This document shows, piece by piece, positions 1 to 8,183 of a DNA stretch of 64,000 nt. Location: the NCBI GenBank assembly GCA_020630435.1, contig JAHDBJ010000003.1:62001-126000 (forward strand), in the 5' to 3' direction. Source of the stretch: Saprospiraceae bacterium. Lineage in GTDB: Bacteria > Bacteroidota > Bacteroidia > Chitinophagales > Saprospiraceae. The notes beneath the pieces were generated by a model. The model saw only the letters and a program-made list of their open reading frames with translations. It made no database searches and was not told the DNA's origin. The translations under genes were made by a program, and so were the position numbers. Position 1 is the first letter of the stretch, and each line of letters opens with the position of its first letter.

Positions 1-25
1 TTTCTCCAATAATATATGTAGCCAT
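1..25 (-). CDS. Probable N-acetylneuraminate synthase-type protein, N-terminal fragment
   Basis: An ATG at 25 on the minus strand opens a frame reading MATYIIGE to the window edge. It lies 3 bases beyond the stop of the nucleotidyltransferase gene at 29, so the two are almost certainly co-transcribed. NeuB-family sialic acid synthases often begin with a similar strand followed by EIG(x)NHNG, and they commonly sit next to CMP-sugar synthetases. Only eight residues are visible, so the family call is inference from position and a short match; the presence of a coding start here is more secure. Confidence 0.35.
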
Positions 26-28
26 ATT

Positions 29-790
29 TTATTTACTGTTTTTTCGAATTTGCACCTTCATTCTTTCAATTAAAGATGGATGTTTTTCCAAATAATTATC
101 AATTTCTTTTATATCAAAATCCCACCCATACTGTTGAAATAATGCCCCAAAAATTTTACGTGCTGCTTGGAAATCTTCTAACGTATCAACTGTTAAACGT
201 ATATTTTCGTCCCAAAAAGCATTATCCCCCAATTCTACAAATTTAATTTTAAATTTATCAGGATTAGTATATAAAAAATTTGTAACGTGTTCTCTATATA
301 ATGTTTCCGAGGTATACTGGCTTATTTTATCTAGTGCTTCTGTTTTAACAATTTCTACAAAAAATCCAAAATGTGTCAATATTGTAGGTTTTCCTTTGTA
401 AGTAAAACTCAAATAATCAAAATCATATTCTAAACACCTAGCTTCTAACAACAATTTTTTCAATAAAACTATACTCAAAAAAGGATTATCTGCACAAACC
501 CTAATGTTGAACCTAAAGTTATATGTCTTATTAATTATCTGGAATCGACTCAAAACATTTTCTTCATCTCCCCTAAAGACTTCTATATTATATTTGGACT
601 TAAATTCTAGGAGTGCTTCATCATTTTTAGAATTTGATGTAGCTAATATTATTGGGAAGTCTAATCTTTCCAACTTCAATAAAATGATGTCTAAAATATT
701 CATTTTATTGAAAAAAGGTAGTACTACTTTTTTAGGTAACCGAGTAGATCCCGTTCTCGCCTGTAAAATAAAAGCAATCGATGTGTTCAT
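29..790 (-). CDS. SpsF/CMP-sugar synthetase-like nucleotidyltransferase
   Basis: This 253-residue protein begins MNTSIAFILQARTGSTRLP, matching the nucleotide-binding opening of the cytidylyltransferase family that includes SpsF and acylneuraminate cytidylyltransferases (QARxGSxRLPxK). Members activate a sugar as a nucleotide conjugate for surface polysaccharide or glycoprotein glycans in the cytoplasm. A later stretch (RVCADNPFLS) fits the metal and sugar-binding core. The open frame extends upstream to 886, but those extra residues overlap the end of the VWA gene; the ATG at 790, 24 bases after that gene's stop, places the conserved motif at the N terminus as expected. It is followed after 3 bases by a probable synthase start, suggesting a sugar-acid activation operon. 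Substrate is unknown. Confidence 0.8.
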   Translation of the reverse strand: MNTSIAFILQARTGSTRLPKKVVLPFFNKMNILDIILLKLERLDFPIILATSNSKNDEALLEFKSKYNIEVFRGDEENVLSRFQIINKTYNFRFNIRVCADNPFLSIVLLKKLLLEARCLEYDFDYLSFTYKGKPTILTHFGFFVEIVKTEALDKISQYTSETLYREHVTNFLYTNPDKFKIKFVELGDNAFWDENIRLTVDTLEDFQAARKIFGALFQQYGWDFDIKEIDNYLEKHPSLIERMKVQIRKNSK

Positions 791-813
791 ACCTAGAAAC
801 TTACACGTAAAGC

Positions 814-2910
814 CTAATACCCCCCATAATACTTCCGTCCAAACCACTCTAAACTTAAGAGTCCTAATAAAAGGAAAAATATCCACTTTAAATTAATAAT
901 CGAACGTGTTTTTAAAGTACTATATAATATAGGTTTGACCGTATCCTTTTGGGCAATAATTTTGGGTAAAGAATCTATTTCTGATGGATAGACCAAATTA
1001 CCACCATATTTATCACTTAATATTTTGAGAATAGAATGATTTGCTGTGGTTTCAAATATTTCTAATTGGATGGGTTTTACACTAAATTTCCCATCATAAG
1101 TCAACTGCTCCCCATTAGAGTTTACGACCCCCTTGAAAGTATAATTTCCTACAGGAAAAAACCCCGCATTTAAAGTATAAGATTTATTGACTTTATTAAA
1201 GGTGAACGGAAAATCTTTGCCTTGACTATCTTTAATCGTTAAACTAGCATCAGGTTCATTGATCAATTCGTAACTTTCATTATATAGTTCAGCATCAAAG
1301 TAAATACTTTCATTTTCTTTGAAGATATTCTTATTCACACTCACCCTAAATTTTCGTTTATCTTCTTTTAAGGTCAAATACTGAACCGTCTTCCCTAGTA
1401 ATTCATCAAATAATTGATGATTCTGATGCTGCATATAATCAAATACCCGCCATTTCCATATGCCTTCACCACATAATACGCCTAATTTTGTAGCTTCTTT
1501 TTGCCCAATTGCCAATAATGGGTATTTCGTTTCAACTTTTCCAATGCGCTGATTGAGCAATATATTTGCTTCTGGCATAGGCGTAAACTCCCCAAAAGGC
1601 GATAATAATGGTGCAAATTTAGGCAGCTCAGTTAATAATCGCTCATCAATCGTAAATAGGTTAAAATTATTTTTAACAACTGCTTGTATGTCGTTATGGT
1701 TATTCCCCCTACCTGTTATTTTCACTAAGTTCTGTGCTTGGCTTACCGCATTTAAATCGCTTTGAGTGCCTACAATAAATAATCTAGGAATTTTTCTTGT
1801 CTGAAGCGTTTGTAAAATACCTGAAATATTATTCTTTTTACTTGGTAATTGGTGTAAAACCACAAAATCAAAACCCGCAACATTAACGGATGGTTGATTC
1901 GCATAAGCTACCGTTAGTTGATAATTTTTATTTTTAGAAAGACTAGTCTTAATCGCTGAAATATCAGGGTGTGGTGCTGCCGCCAATATCAATATCTTTT
2001 GTCTAGCATCTAATATATCTACAAAAATCTCTTGTGAATTATTTCGAGTAGTTACTTCTCCATTCACCTTATTGACGCTAATCATATAACGCTGAACCCC
2101 TGCCCTATCTGCATTAATGATGATTTCTTTTGTGGTGAAAAAATCATTCTTATTGATGGATATAGCTTGCTGAGATAAACGGGTAAGACTACCATCTCCA
2201 TTCACTTGAGCTATTTGCAATATAGTAGAGTTTCCAGCACAATTCAATGCTGAAATATCCACCTGTATACTAAATTTATCTCCTAAATAGGTAATTTTAT
2301 TATGAAATACACGCTTAACAATCAAGTCTTTATTCGGAGTAGTATCCCCCAAAGCAATAGTAAAAATCGGAGCAGACAACTTCGTCCCTGAATAAATGGG
2401 GTTACTCCCTTCGTTGTATATCCCATCTGTCGCCAAAACAATTGCACCTAAATTTTGATTACTATATAAATCATAGACTTCTGTAAAAAATTCAGAAATA
2501 TTACTAACCTTATCCTTATACTTAAAGTCAATTCCTTCTCTAACATCTTCACCAAAAGAATAAGTCTTCAAATCATAATTATCTTTTAGTGTTTGTTTCA
2601 ATCGTTCAAACCGTTGACGATATATTGACGTATCTCTCATCTCCGCTAGTACCGATTCCGACTCATCTTGAGCTAAAACAACTACTGGTTTTTGTGTTTC
2701 ATTAATTACTGAACGAAGCAATGGTGACAGTAACAACATACTCAAAAGGCTTACAGTTAGAAACCTTAAAACACCAAAAATCCAATTAAGTATTTTTGAT
2801 TGTTCTCTGAATCGACTGTCTCTGAAATATAAAATGATGGCATAAACCAACCCTAGCAACAAACATAGTCCAAAAAACCAAAGAGGGTACTGAAAGCTAA
2901 TATTTGACAT
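814..2910 (-). CDS. VWA-domain membrane protein
   Basis: This 698-residue protein has two N-terminal membrane segments (about residues 8-28 and 44-66), a large extracytoplasmic region and a C-terminal membrane segment (about 675-690) followed by a short basic tail. Just after the second segment is a von Willebrand A-type start, VVVLAQDESESV, with an intact DxSxS metal-site motif at D82-S84-S86. The rest probably includes a glutamine-amidotransferase-like fold and beta domains. This architecture is common in Bacteroidota for uncharacterised membrane VWA proteins related to the Bat family. The call rests on motif and topology; function is unknown. A TACATTTG -7-like element lies upstream at 2970-2977. 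Confidence 0.75.
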   Translation of the reverse strand: MSNISFQYPLWFFGLCLLLGLVYAIILYFRDSRFREQSKILNWIFGVLRFLTVSLLSMLLLSPLLRSVINETQKPVVVLAQDESESVLAEMRDTSIYRQRFERLKQTLKDNYDLKTYSFGEDVREGIDFKYKDKVSNISEFFTEVYDLYSNQNLGAIVLATDGIYNEGSNPIYSGTKLSAPIFTIALGDTTPNKDLIVKRVFHNKITYLGDKFSIQVDISALNCAGNSTILQIAQVNGDGSLTRLSQQAISINKNDFFTTKEIIINADRAGVQRYMISVNKVNGEVTTRNNSQEIFVDILDARQKILILAAAPHPDISAIKTSLSKNKNYQLTVAYANQPSVNVAGFDFVVLHQLPSKKNNISGILQTLQTRKIPRLFIVGTQSDLNAVSQAQNLVKITGRGNNHNDIQAVVKNNFNLFTIDERLLTELPKFAPLLSPFGEFTPMPEANILLNQRIGKVETKYPLLAIGQKEATKLGVLCGEGIWKWRVFDYMQHQNHQLFDELLGKTVQYLTLKEDKRKFRVSVNKNIFKENESIYFDAELYNESYELINEPDASLTIKDSQGKDFPFTFNKVNKSYTLNAGFFPVGNYTFKGVVNSNGEQLTYDGKFSVKPIQLEIFETTANHSILKILSDKYGGNLVYPSEIDSLPKIIAQKDTVKPILYSTLKTRSIINLKWIFFLLLGLLSLEWFGRKYYGGY

Positions 2911-2969
2911 TCAAGTAGAATTTGAAATTTGTAGTTTATGAATTTATTAATTAAAATCCTAAACCGTCA

Positions 2970-2977
2970 CAAATGTA
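2970..2977 (-). promoter_or_regulatory. Candidate Bacteroidota -7 element for the VWA gene
   Basis: Minus-strand TACATTTG matches TAnnTTTG, about 60 bases upstream of the ATG at 2910. I see no TTG at the expected 19-21 base spacing, so the match is partial. Confidence 0.3.
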
Positions 2978-3125
2978 TTATAATATCAAACAATATGCCA
3001 CTAAAAGTTTTGTAATTTTTATATACATCGTTATTTTTTAAGACATAAAATCACCTTTAAAACAAAAAAATAAATCTGCTTATCTCTTTTTTGAGTAAAA
3101 AATCAGTTGAAAAACAATACAAGAC

Positions 3126-3157
3126 TTGCATTAAATCCTAGAAAGGTAGTACCTTTG
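3126..3157 (+). promoter_or_regulatory. Bacteroidota sigma-A promoter of asd
   Basis: A TTG at 3126-3128 is followed after 21 bases by TACCTTTG at 3150-3157, matching the TTG-N19-21-TAnnTTTG consensus. It lies 55 bases before the asd start. The 302-base gap between the divergent VWA and asd genes shows nothing else I can name. Confidence 0.6.
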
Positions 3158-3212
3158 GCACGCCTATTGAATAAGATCCAATATTTTTTAAAATTATTTA
3201 ATAATAGTAATA

Positions 3213-4214
3213 ATGAAAGTAGCTTTAGTTGGAGCGACCGGATTAGTTGGTCAAGTAATGCGAGATGTGCTGGAAGAAAGAAATTTTCCAGTATCTGAAT
3301 TTATACCTGTGGCTTCTGCCAGATCAGTGGGTAAAGAAATTGAGTTTAAAGGAGAAAAGTATAAAATCATCAGTATGACTGATGCCGTCAACTTAAAACC
3401 TGATGTTGCTATCTTTTCTGCTGGAGGAAGTGTTTCCTTGGAATGGGCTCCTAAATTTGCAGAGGTTGGTACAACTGTTGTAGATAATTCTTCTGCTTGG
3501 AGAATGGATAAGGATAAAAAATTGGTTGTACCAGAAGTAAATGCTAAAGTCTTAGAATCTACAGACAAAATTATTGCTAATCCAAACTGTTCTACCATTC
3601 AGATGATTGTACCACTTGCACCGCTTCATGCCAAGTATAAGATTAAAAGATTAGTAATTTCAACATATCAATCTATAACTGGAACTGGAGCAAAAGCTGT
3701 AAAACAATATGAGGCTGAAAAAGCAGGAGTACCTGCTGATCAAGTAGAAATGGCCTATCATTATCCTATAATGGATAATTGTCTACCTCATTGTGACATC
3801 TTTTTGGATAATGCTTATACAAAAGAAGAGATGAAACTCGTAAATGAAACTCGTAAAATATTAGGCGATGATAATATTAGAATTACGGCAACCGCAGTAA
3901 GAGTCCCCGTTCAAGGTGGTCATTCGGAATGTGTCAATATTGAGTTTGAAAATGATTTTGATATAGATGAAATAAAAGCTTTATTAAGCAATACTGAAGG
4001 TGTGATCGTTCAAGATGATATAGCCAACAACAAATATCCTATGCCTAAATATGCTAAAGATAAAGATGAAGTATTTGTTGGAAGAATACGTCGAGATCAT
4101 TCCAATCCTAATTCTCTTAATATGTGGGTAGTGGCTGATAATTTACGGAAAGGTGCTGCAACCAATGCCGTACAAATTGCCCAATATCTTCTAGACAAAG
4201 GCATGATAGGGTAA
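3213..4214 (+). CDS. asd: Aspartate-semialdehyde dehydrogenase
   Basis: This 333-residue enzyme makes aspartate semialdehyde from aspartyl phosphate with NADPH, the branch point to lysine/diaminopimelate, threonine and methionine. The N terminus has the Rossmann signature VGATGLVGQVM. The catalytic cysteine is C126 in NPNCST, and the catalytic histidine is H238 in VPVQGGHSE. Length and motif order match the bacterial family. It begins at ATG 3213 behind a good promoter and appears monocistronic; the next gene starts 146 bases on and is unrelated. No oddities were seen. Confidence 0.97.
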   Translation: MKVALVGATGLVGQVMRDVLEERNFPVSEFIPVASARSVGKEIEFKGEKYKIISMTDAVNLKPDVAIFSAGGSVSLEWAPKFAEVGTTVVDNSSAWRMDKDKKLVVPEVNAKVLESTDKIIANPNCSTIQMIVPLAPLHAKYKIKRLVISTYQSITGTGAKAVKQYEAEKAGVPADQVEMAYHYPIMDNCLPHCDIFLDNAYTKEEMKLVNETRKILGDDNIRITATAVRVPVQGGHSECVNIEFENDFDIDEIKALLSNTEGVIVQDDIANNKYPMPKYAKDKDEVFVGRIRRDHSNPNSLNMWVVADNLRKGAATNAVQIAQYLLDKGMIG

Positions 4215-4359
4215 TATTTATTATTCATAGTCTTAGTATTGTTGTAGAAAAATAGTATATTTAGGTAGATTTTTATAAAAAGTGACATATATTATACTTT
4301 TTTAATTATCATATTTTAGCCTAATCAGAAATAAATTACTTGTTAAAAAAAGAAGGACA

Positions 4360-5847
4360 ATGAAATCTAAAATTGTACTCTGGGGTAATGATGAAGCAGA
4401 TAAAAGGATTTTAGTTGCGATGGAATTACTTGCAAACGAGAATAAAGTTGCGATCTGGACTTTTCCAGAAGAAATTGCTACCGATGAACTGGCAAATGCT
4501 TTAATGAATGAATGGAGAGATGGTAAGGAAGTTCCGTTTCCTGAAGGACATTCTAAAATAGAACGTGAACTAACCGTTGCGGATAGTGTATTACCCGATG
4601 AAATAAAAGTTGAACGCACAGACGTCGTGCAACGTGCCCAAACAGAATGGCATTTCATGGTACTTTCTTCTAAACTGAATGCTTCTTACCAAGCAGAATT
4701 GGAAGAATTAAAAGAAAAAGTAGAAAAGCTTGAGTCTTTTGATAAACCCATGTGGGAATCACTAAAATCCTATTGGTCAAAAGTTCAAAAACAAGTAAGG
4801 GATCGTAATTTATTTAGAGAGCATGCAGATTCTTTAAAAGAAGGTACAAATGAATTATTTTCAAAGATGAAAACCTTAAAAGCATCTCTAGATGCTGAAT
4901 TTAACGAGTTGGCTAAAAGCAATTATGATCGTTTCATGGGGGTATTAGATAATTTAGAAGAGAAAATCAAAGAAGGAACACAACTTTCTGGTGTTTTCAA
5001 TGAATTGAAGGATCTCCAACGCAATTTTAGAAATACAAAGTTCACTAGAGAATTTCGTTCAAAAGTTTGGGAACGTCTAGATGGTGCATTCAAAACCGTT
5101 AAGGAAAAACGCTTCGGGCCTGATGCAGTGAATGATAATTCTCCAATGGAACGCCTTAAAAGAAGATACAATGGTTTGTTAAATGCCATTGAAAAAATGG
5201 AACGCTCTATTGCTAGAGATAAAGATGACCTGAAATTCGAAAATTCTAGAATAGAAGATACTGATGGTCAACTTGAACTGCAAATACGTCAGGCTAAGTT
5301 AACTATGATAACAAGTCGTATCCTCTCCAAAGAAGAGAAGTTATCTGAAATGAAAGCCACCCAAGCCGAATTGGAGCAGAAAATGGTTGTACAAAAAGAA
5401 CGTGACGTCAAAAGAGAAGAACGTGATAAAATTGAAAAAGCAAAAAAAGAAGCGAAAGCTAAAATAGCTCAAGATATCAAAGCCGAGGCCGAAGCTCGTA
5501 AAGTTGATTCTGAAAAACTAGAAAAAGCGGCAAATGCTATCCAGTCTCAGAAAGAACCTAAAAAAGAACTATCTACAATTGAAAAAGTTAAAGAAAATAT
5601 CGAGCACGCTGTTGAAGATATTGTAGATACCGCTAAAGCCGTAAAAGAAGTGGTAGGGGAAAAAATTGGTGAGGTCATTGATGACATTACAGATAAAGTT
5701 GACGATGCTAAAGAAGCGATAGTTGAAACAACTAAACCAATGGCTGAGAAAGTAGAGGATGTTAAAGAAGCAGTAAAAGAAACTATTTCCGAGACAGTTG
5801 AAGAAGTCAAAGACAAAATCGATGATACTTCTGATGCTGATGCTTAA
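4360..5847 (+). CDS. DUF349-like coiled-coil protein with amphipathic-repeat tail
   Basis: This 495-residue protein has no signal peptide or membrane segment. Residues 1-110 form a mixed alpha/beta region. About 125-240 is helical, with W/R/F spacing resembling DUF349 repeats (for example LKSYWSKVQKQVRDRNLF). About 260-400 is strongly charged coiled coil rich in K, E and A. The last 90 residues are imperfect 11-mer-like amphipathic repeats (variants of VKEAVKETISETVEEVKDKI) resembling LEA or apolipoprotein-type helices. Function is unknown; a cytoplasmic structural, nucleoid- or membrane-surface-binding role is possible but unproven. It converges with the coiled-coil membrane protein at 5996, with two terminators between. 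Confidence 0.7.
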   Translation: MKSKIVLWGNDEADKRILVAMELLANENKVAIWTFPEEIATDELANALMNEWRDGKEVPFPEGHSKIERELTVADSVLPDEIKVERTDVVQRAQTEWHFMVLSSKLNASYQAELEELKEKVEKLESFDKPMWESLKSYWSKVQKQVRDRNLFREHADSLKEGTNELFSKMKTLKASLDAEFNELAKSNYDRFMGVLDNLEEKIKEGTQLSGVFNELKDLQRNFRNTKFTREFRSKVWERLDGAFKTVKEKRFGPDAVNDNSPMERLKRRYNGLLNAIEKMERSIARDKDDLKFENSRIEDTDGQLELQIRQAKLTMITSRILSKEEKLSEMKATQAELEQKMVVQKERDVKREERDKIEKAKKEAKAKIAQDIKAEAEARKVDSEKLEKAANAIQSQKEPKKELSTIEKVKENIEHAVEDIVDTAKAVKEVVGEKIGEVIDDITDKVDDAKEAIVETTKPMAEKVEDVKEAVKETISETVEEVKDKIDDTSDADA

Positions 5848-5872
5848 TAATCCAATCTAATAGCATTAAAAT

Positions 5873-5908
5873 AAATCCAACTAGAAGTTAACTTTAGTTG
5901 GATTTTTT
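5873..5908 (+). terminator. Rho-independent terminator
   Basis: A perfect 10-bp stem (AAATCCAACT at 5873-5882 with AGTTGGATTT at 5896-5905) encloses a 13-base loop and is followed by further T residues. It lies 26 bases after the stop of the coiled-coil gene at 4360-5847. Confidence 0.8.
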
Positions 5909-5928
5909 AGTTTAAAAATCTCGTATAT

Positions 5929-5965
5929 AAAAAAAGATCAGGAGACAAGCTCCCAACCTTTTTTT
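5929..5965 (-). terminator. Terminator of the convergent gene (possibly bidirectional)
   Basis: GGAG and CTCC (5941-5944 with 5950-5953) form an inner stem. An outer stem pairs seven A plus G (5929-5936) with C plus seven T (5958-5965), across an atca/caac internal loop. Read on the minus strand it ends in a T run just after the gene at 5996-7162. Confidence 0.65.
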
Positions 5966-5995
5966 TATTTTCAGCAAATTATGCTCATATCAAGT

Positions 5996-7162
5996 CTACC
6001 TTATATTAGTATAATCTTCTTTTTGGTTGGTCACGTAATGACGACTATGATTAAAACCGATACTCGAAGGAGCTGAACCAGAAGAAACATTTGCAAATCG
6101 CTCTGCTTTGCGCCTAAAGAAATTATCCCATCTATTCGTCAATCCGTTCCAGAATAAACTTAAAATCCCAGGTGCTTTTTCTTCTTCTTCATATTCAATC
6201 TGAATACCACTTCCCCTACGAAATACTTCTACACTTACAATGCAAATGAAAGCTAAAATAACACTGAATCCTACAAAGAAGGAAAATAATCCCCCCCAGA
6301 AATTAGCATTCGTATGTTTAGAATCATGGATTTTTGCTAAATCTGTCTGCCCTTTTAGAATAGCCTCTTTAAGTTGACGCTTTTCAGCAGTGATTGCTTT
6401 ATCTTTTTTAGCCTGCCATACGTCTAACTTCTTAGAGTAATCCGATTGAACAGTAGAAAGAACTGTAGTCTTTTCCGTTTCATAAGCACTCGCTTTTTTC
6501 TGGTATTTATCAGCTTGACCTTTCGCCCATTTTGCACCTTTTTTATACTTGTATTGGTAATGCTTCACCTTTACATTTGCCGCATCAATTTTAGCATCAA
6601 ATTGCTTTGATGTCGTACTGACTTGATTTTGGTAATTCTCCTTGACCAATTGAAAATCTTTTTCAAATCGGCTAGAAATATCTTTTACTGATTGTCGATA
6701 TTCCTTCTTCAAACGACTATCATCAAATTGAGCAACTACTGGAACATTCGAAACAAAAGCATGTCGAATACCATTTGTTGACAATCTAAAAGAAAGTATG
6801 CCTATCCCCACAGTAATCGCCATTACGATGGCAAACAATGCAATGTACCAAGCGTTTTTGAGACGCTTCCAAACAATTGCCCTCGTCAATACCTGTAGAA
6901 ACTTTCTTCCTCCTAGTTCTAAAATCGCAATGACTAAAATCATTGCTAGGATTGAAACAGCGATAGATATTGCCTTTGAATAACCTGCCATTTCGCTTTG
7001 TGTGATATACCATATTGTCACACCCTCTGTCAAGGCACTTATGACTTGCGCCACCTTTCCTATCTTGTCGATAGCAGGTGCAATAGGACGAAACAAATTA
7101 AAAAAATCCGAATTCGTTGCAGAAGTTTCCTTGACCTTTAATCTTACATTTTTACTATTCAT
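5996..7162 (-). CDS. Membrane protein with central coiled coil, unknown function
   Basis: This 388-residue protein has probably four membrane segments: two or three between about residues 40 and 130, then one near 285-310. Between them (about 140-275) lies a long Lys/Gln/Ala-rich helical region, likely coiled coil (for example KKASAYETEKTTVLSTVQSD). The C-terminal 75 residues are basic and polar and probably cytoplasmic. I recognise no family. It ends near a shared terminator region opposite another coiled-coil gene. A TAGCTTTG -7-like element lies at 7204-7211. Its abundance of coiled coil suggests a scaffold role, but nothing in the sequence identifies a partner. Confidence 0.6.
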   Translation of the reverse strand: MNSKNVRLKVKETSATNSDFFNLFRPIAPAIDKIGKVAQVISALTEGVTIWYITQSEMAGYSKAISIAVSILAMILVIAILELGGRKFLQVLTRAIVWKRLKNAWYIALFAIVMAITVGIGILSFRLSTNGIRHAFVSNVPVVAQFDDSRLKKEYRQSVKDISSRFEKDFQLVKENYQNQVSTTSKQFDAKIDAANVKVKHYQYKYKKGAKWAKGQADKYQKKASAYETEKTTVLSTVQSDYSKKLDVWQAKKDKAITAEKRQLKEAILKGQTDLAKIHDSKHTNANFWGGLFSFFVGFSVILAFICIVSVEVFRRGSGIQIEYEEEEKAPGILSLFWNGLTNRWDNFFRRKAERFANVSSGSAPSSIGFNHSRHYVTNQKEDYTNIR

Positions 7163-7203
7163 GATATTTATAAAATTTAGGTCGAGTTTTGATTAATGTA
7201 TAG

Positions 7204-7211
7204 CAAAGCTA
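7204..7211 (-). promoter_or_regulatory. Candidate -7 element for the coiled-coil membrane gene
   Basis: Minus-strand TAGCTTTG matches TAnnTTTG and lies about 42 bases upstream of the ATG at 7162. No convincing TTG was found at -33. Confidence 0.35.
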
Positions 7212-7532
7212 CTACCAATACATCCGAAAACGTTTGATAAATGCTTAACCATCCACAAACAAATGCTCTAGATTAAACAATACTGATAGCACCTCTCATA
7301 AGGAGAGATTATCAGAAAATCCGCAATAAATTTAATTGGTAAACTCTATATTGAAGCGACTATATTTAGTCTAAAAAGGTAAGTACCGAATAGGGAAAAA
7401 TTACTACCAAAAACATTTAATACACTCTTGTAACGCTAGTATATTAAAAAAGTTACCTAAAATGTTAAAAAAGTTTCATTTTTTTTTGAAAAAATTGATT
7501 TTTAGCCCAAAACCCTAGTAAAGTAAGGCATT
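7212..7532. other. Intergenic stretch without a recognised gene
   Basis: About 320 AT-rich bases lie between two minus-strand genes. There are short A and T runs near 7450-7500 and a weak GGCA/TGCC inverted repeat near 7532-7543 that may help terminate the lipoprotein gene. I found no convincing ORF or RNA gene. Confidence 0.4.
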
Positions 7533-8057
7533 TTACTGCCCTAATTTTAATTTTTGTTTGCCCAAATTTATCAAACCATTCTTTAATTTCCCTGTTAGTC
7601 TTGAAGCCAATGCTATATTATTAAACTTCCTTTCAAAGCGAGGAACAAGCTCAATTAGCTTACGTGCATAAGGTTTTCTTATCATTTTAAGCCCTAGAGT
7701 CACCTTCTCCATATCTGTCATATTAGACTGCCATTTTGCAATATCTTTAAATATTGCATCAATAGATTTTTCATTCTGCTTGGCAAAATCTTGAATAAAC
7801 TGAGTACCTTTTTTAGGATTGAGGACATCTAGACTCTCGTGCATCATATTTACAAAACTATTGGCAAGCACATCCATTTTTTCTTCAGGAGACATCATTT
7901 TATTTATAGCCGTTTGAGAAAGTAAATTTTGGTGTGCAGCTAAACGATTTAAGTATTGTTTGCCACAGGATGTAGAAAGCAGTAAAAGCACTAAAATTGA
8001 AATCCCTGTTTTTATTTTTATATATTTTGTTTGATTACATCTTTTAATATAAAACAT
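7533..8057 (-). CDS. Small putative lipoprotein
   Basis: This protein of about 174 residues has a basic N terminus, a hydrophobic stretch (TGISILVLLLLSTSC) and a lipobox cysteine followed by GKQ, so it is probably exported and lipidated. The mature part is helical and basic, with no recognised domain. The open frame reaches 8105, with possible ATG starts at 8105, 8096, 8078 and 8057. I chose 8057 because it gives a normal-length signal peptide. It is divergent from parC, and the parC promoter lies within the upstream alternative starts, which also favours the shorter form. Function is unknown. Confidence 0.65.
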   Translation of the reverse strand: MFYIKRCNQTKYIKIKTGISILVLLLLSTSCGKQYLNRLAAHQNLLSQTAINKMMSPEEKMDVLANSFVNMMHESLDVLNPKKGTQFIQDFAKQNEKSIDAIFKDIAKWQSNMTDMEKVTLGLKMIRKPYARKLIELVPRFERKFNNIALASRLTGKLKNGLINLGKQKLKLGQ

Positions 8058-8061
8058 TTTA

Positions 8062-8093
8062 TTTGATTTATAATACATAATTTTGTATTTTTG
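8062..8093 (+). promoter_or_regulatory. Bacteroidota sigma-A promoter of parC
   Basis: TTTG at 8062-8065 is followed after 20 bases by TATTTTTG at 8086-8093, an exact TAnnTTTG match with ideal spacing. The expected transcript start near 8100 leaves about 84 bases of leader before the parC ATG at 8184. Confidence 0.6.
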
Positions 8094-8183
8094 CATTTTG
8101 CGCAAAACACAATTTTAAATCTTAAAATTTGCTTCTAAGATAAGTTTTGTCTGTAAAATATTCTAACAAATGAATAAGAAAAC

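Noticed and set aside
504-896. A 130-codon plus-strand frame opposite the nucleotidyltransferase
   Set aside because: Composition is that of a shadow frame, and it overlaps two well-supported minus-strand genes.
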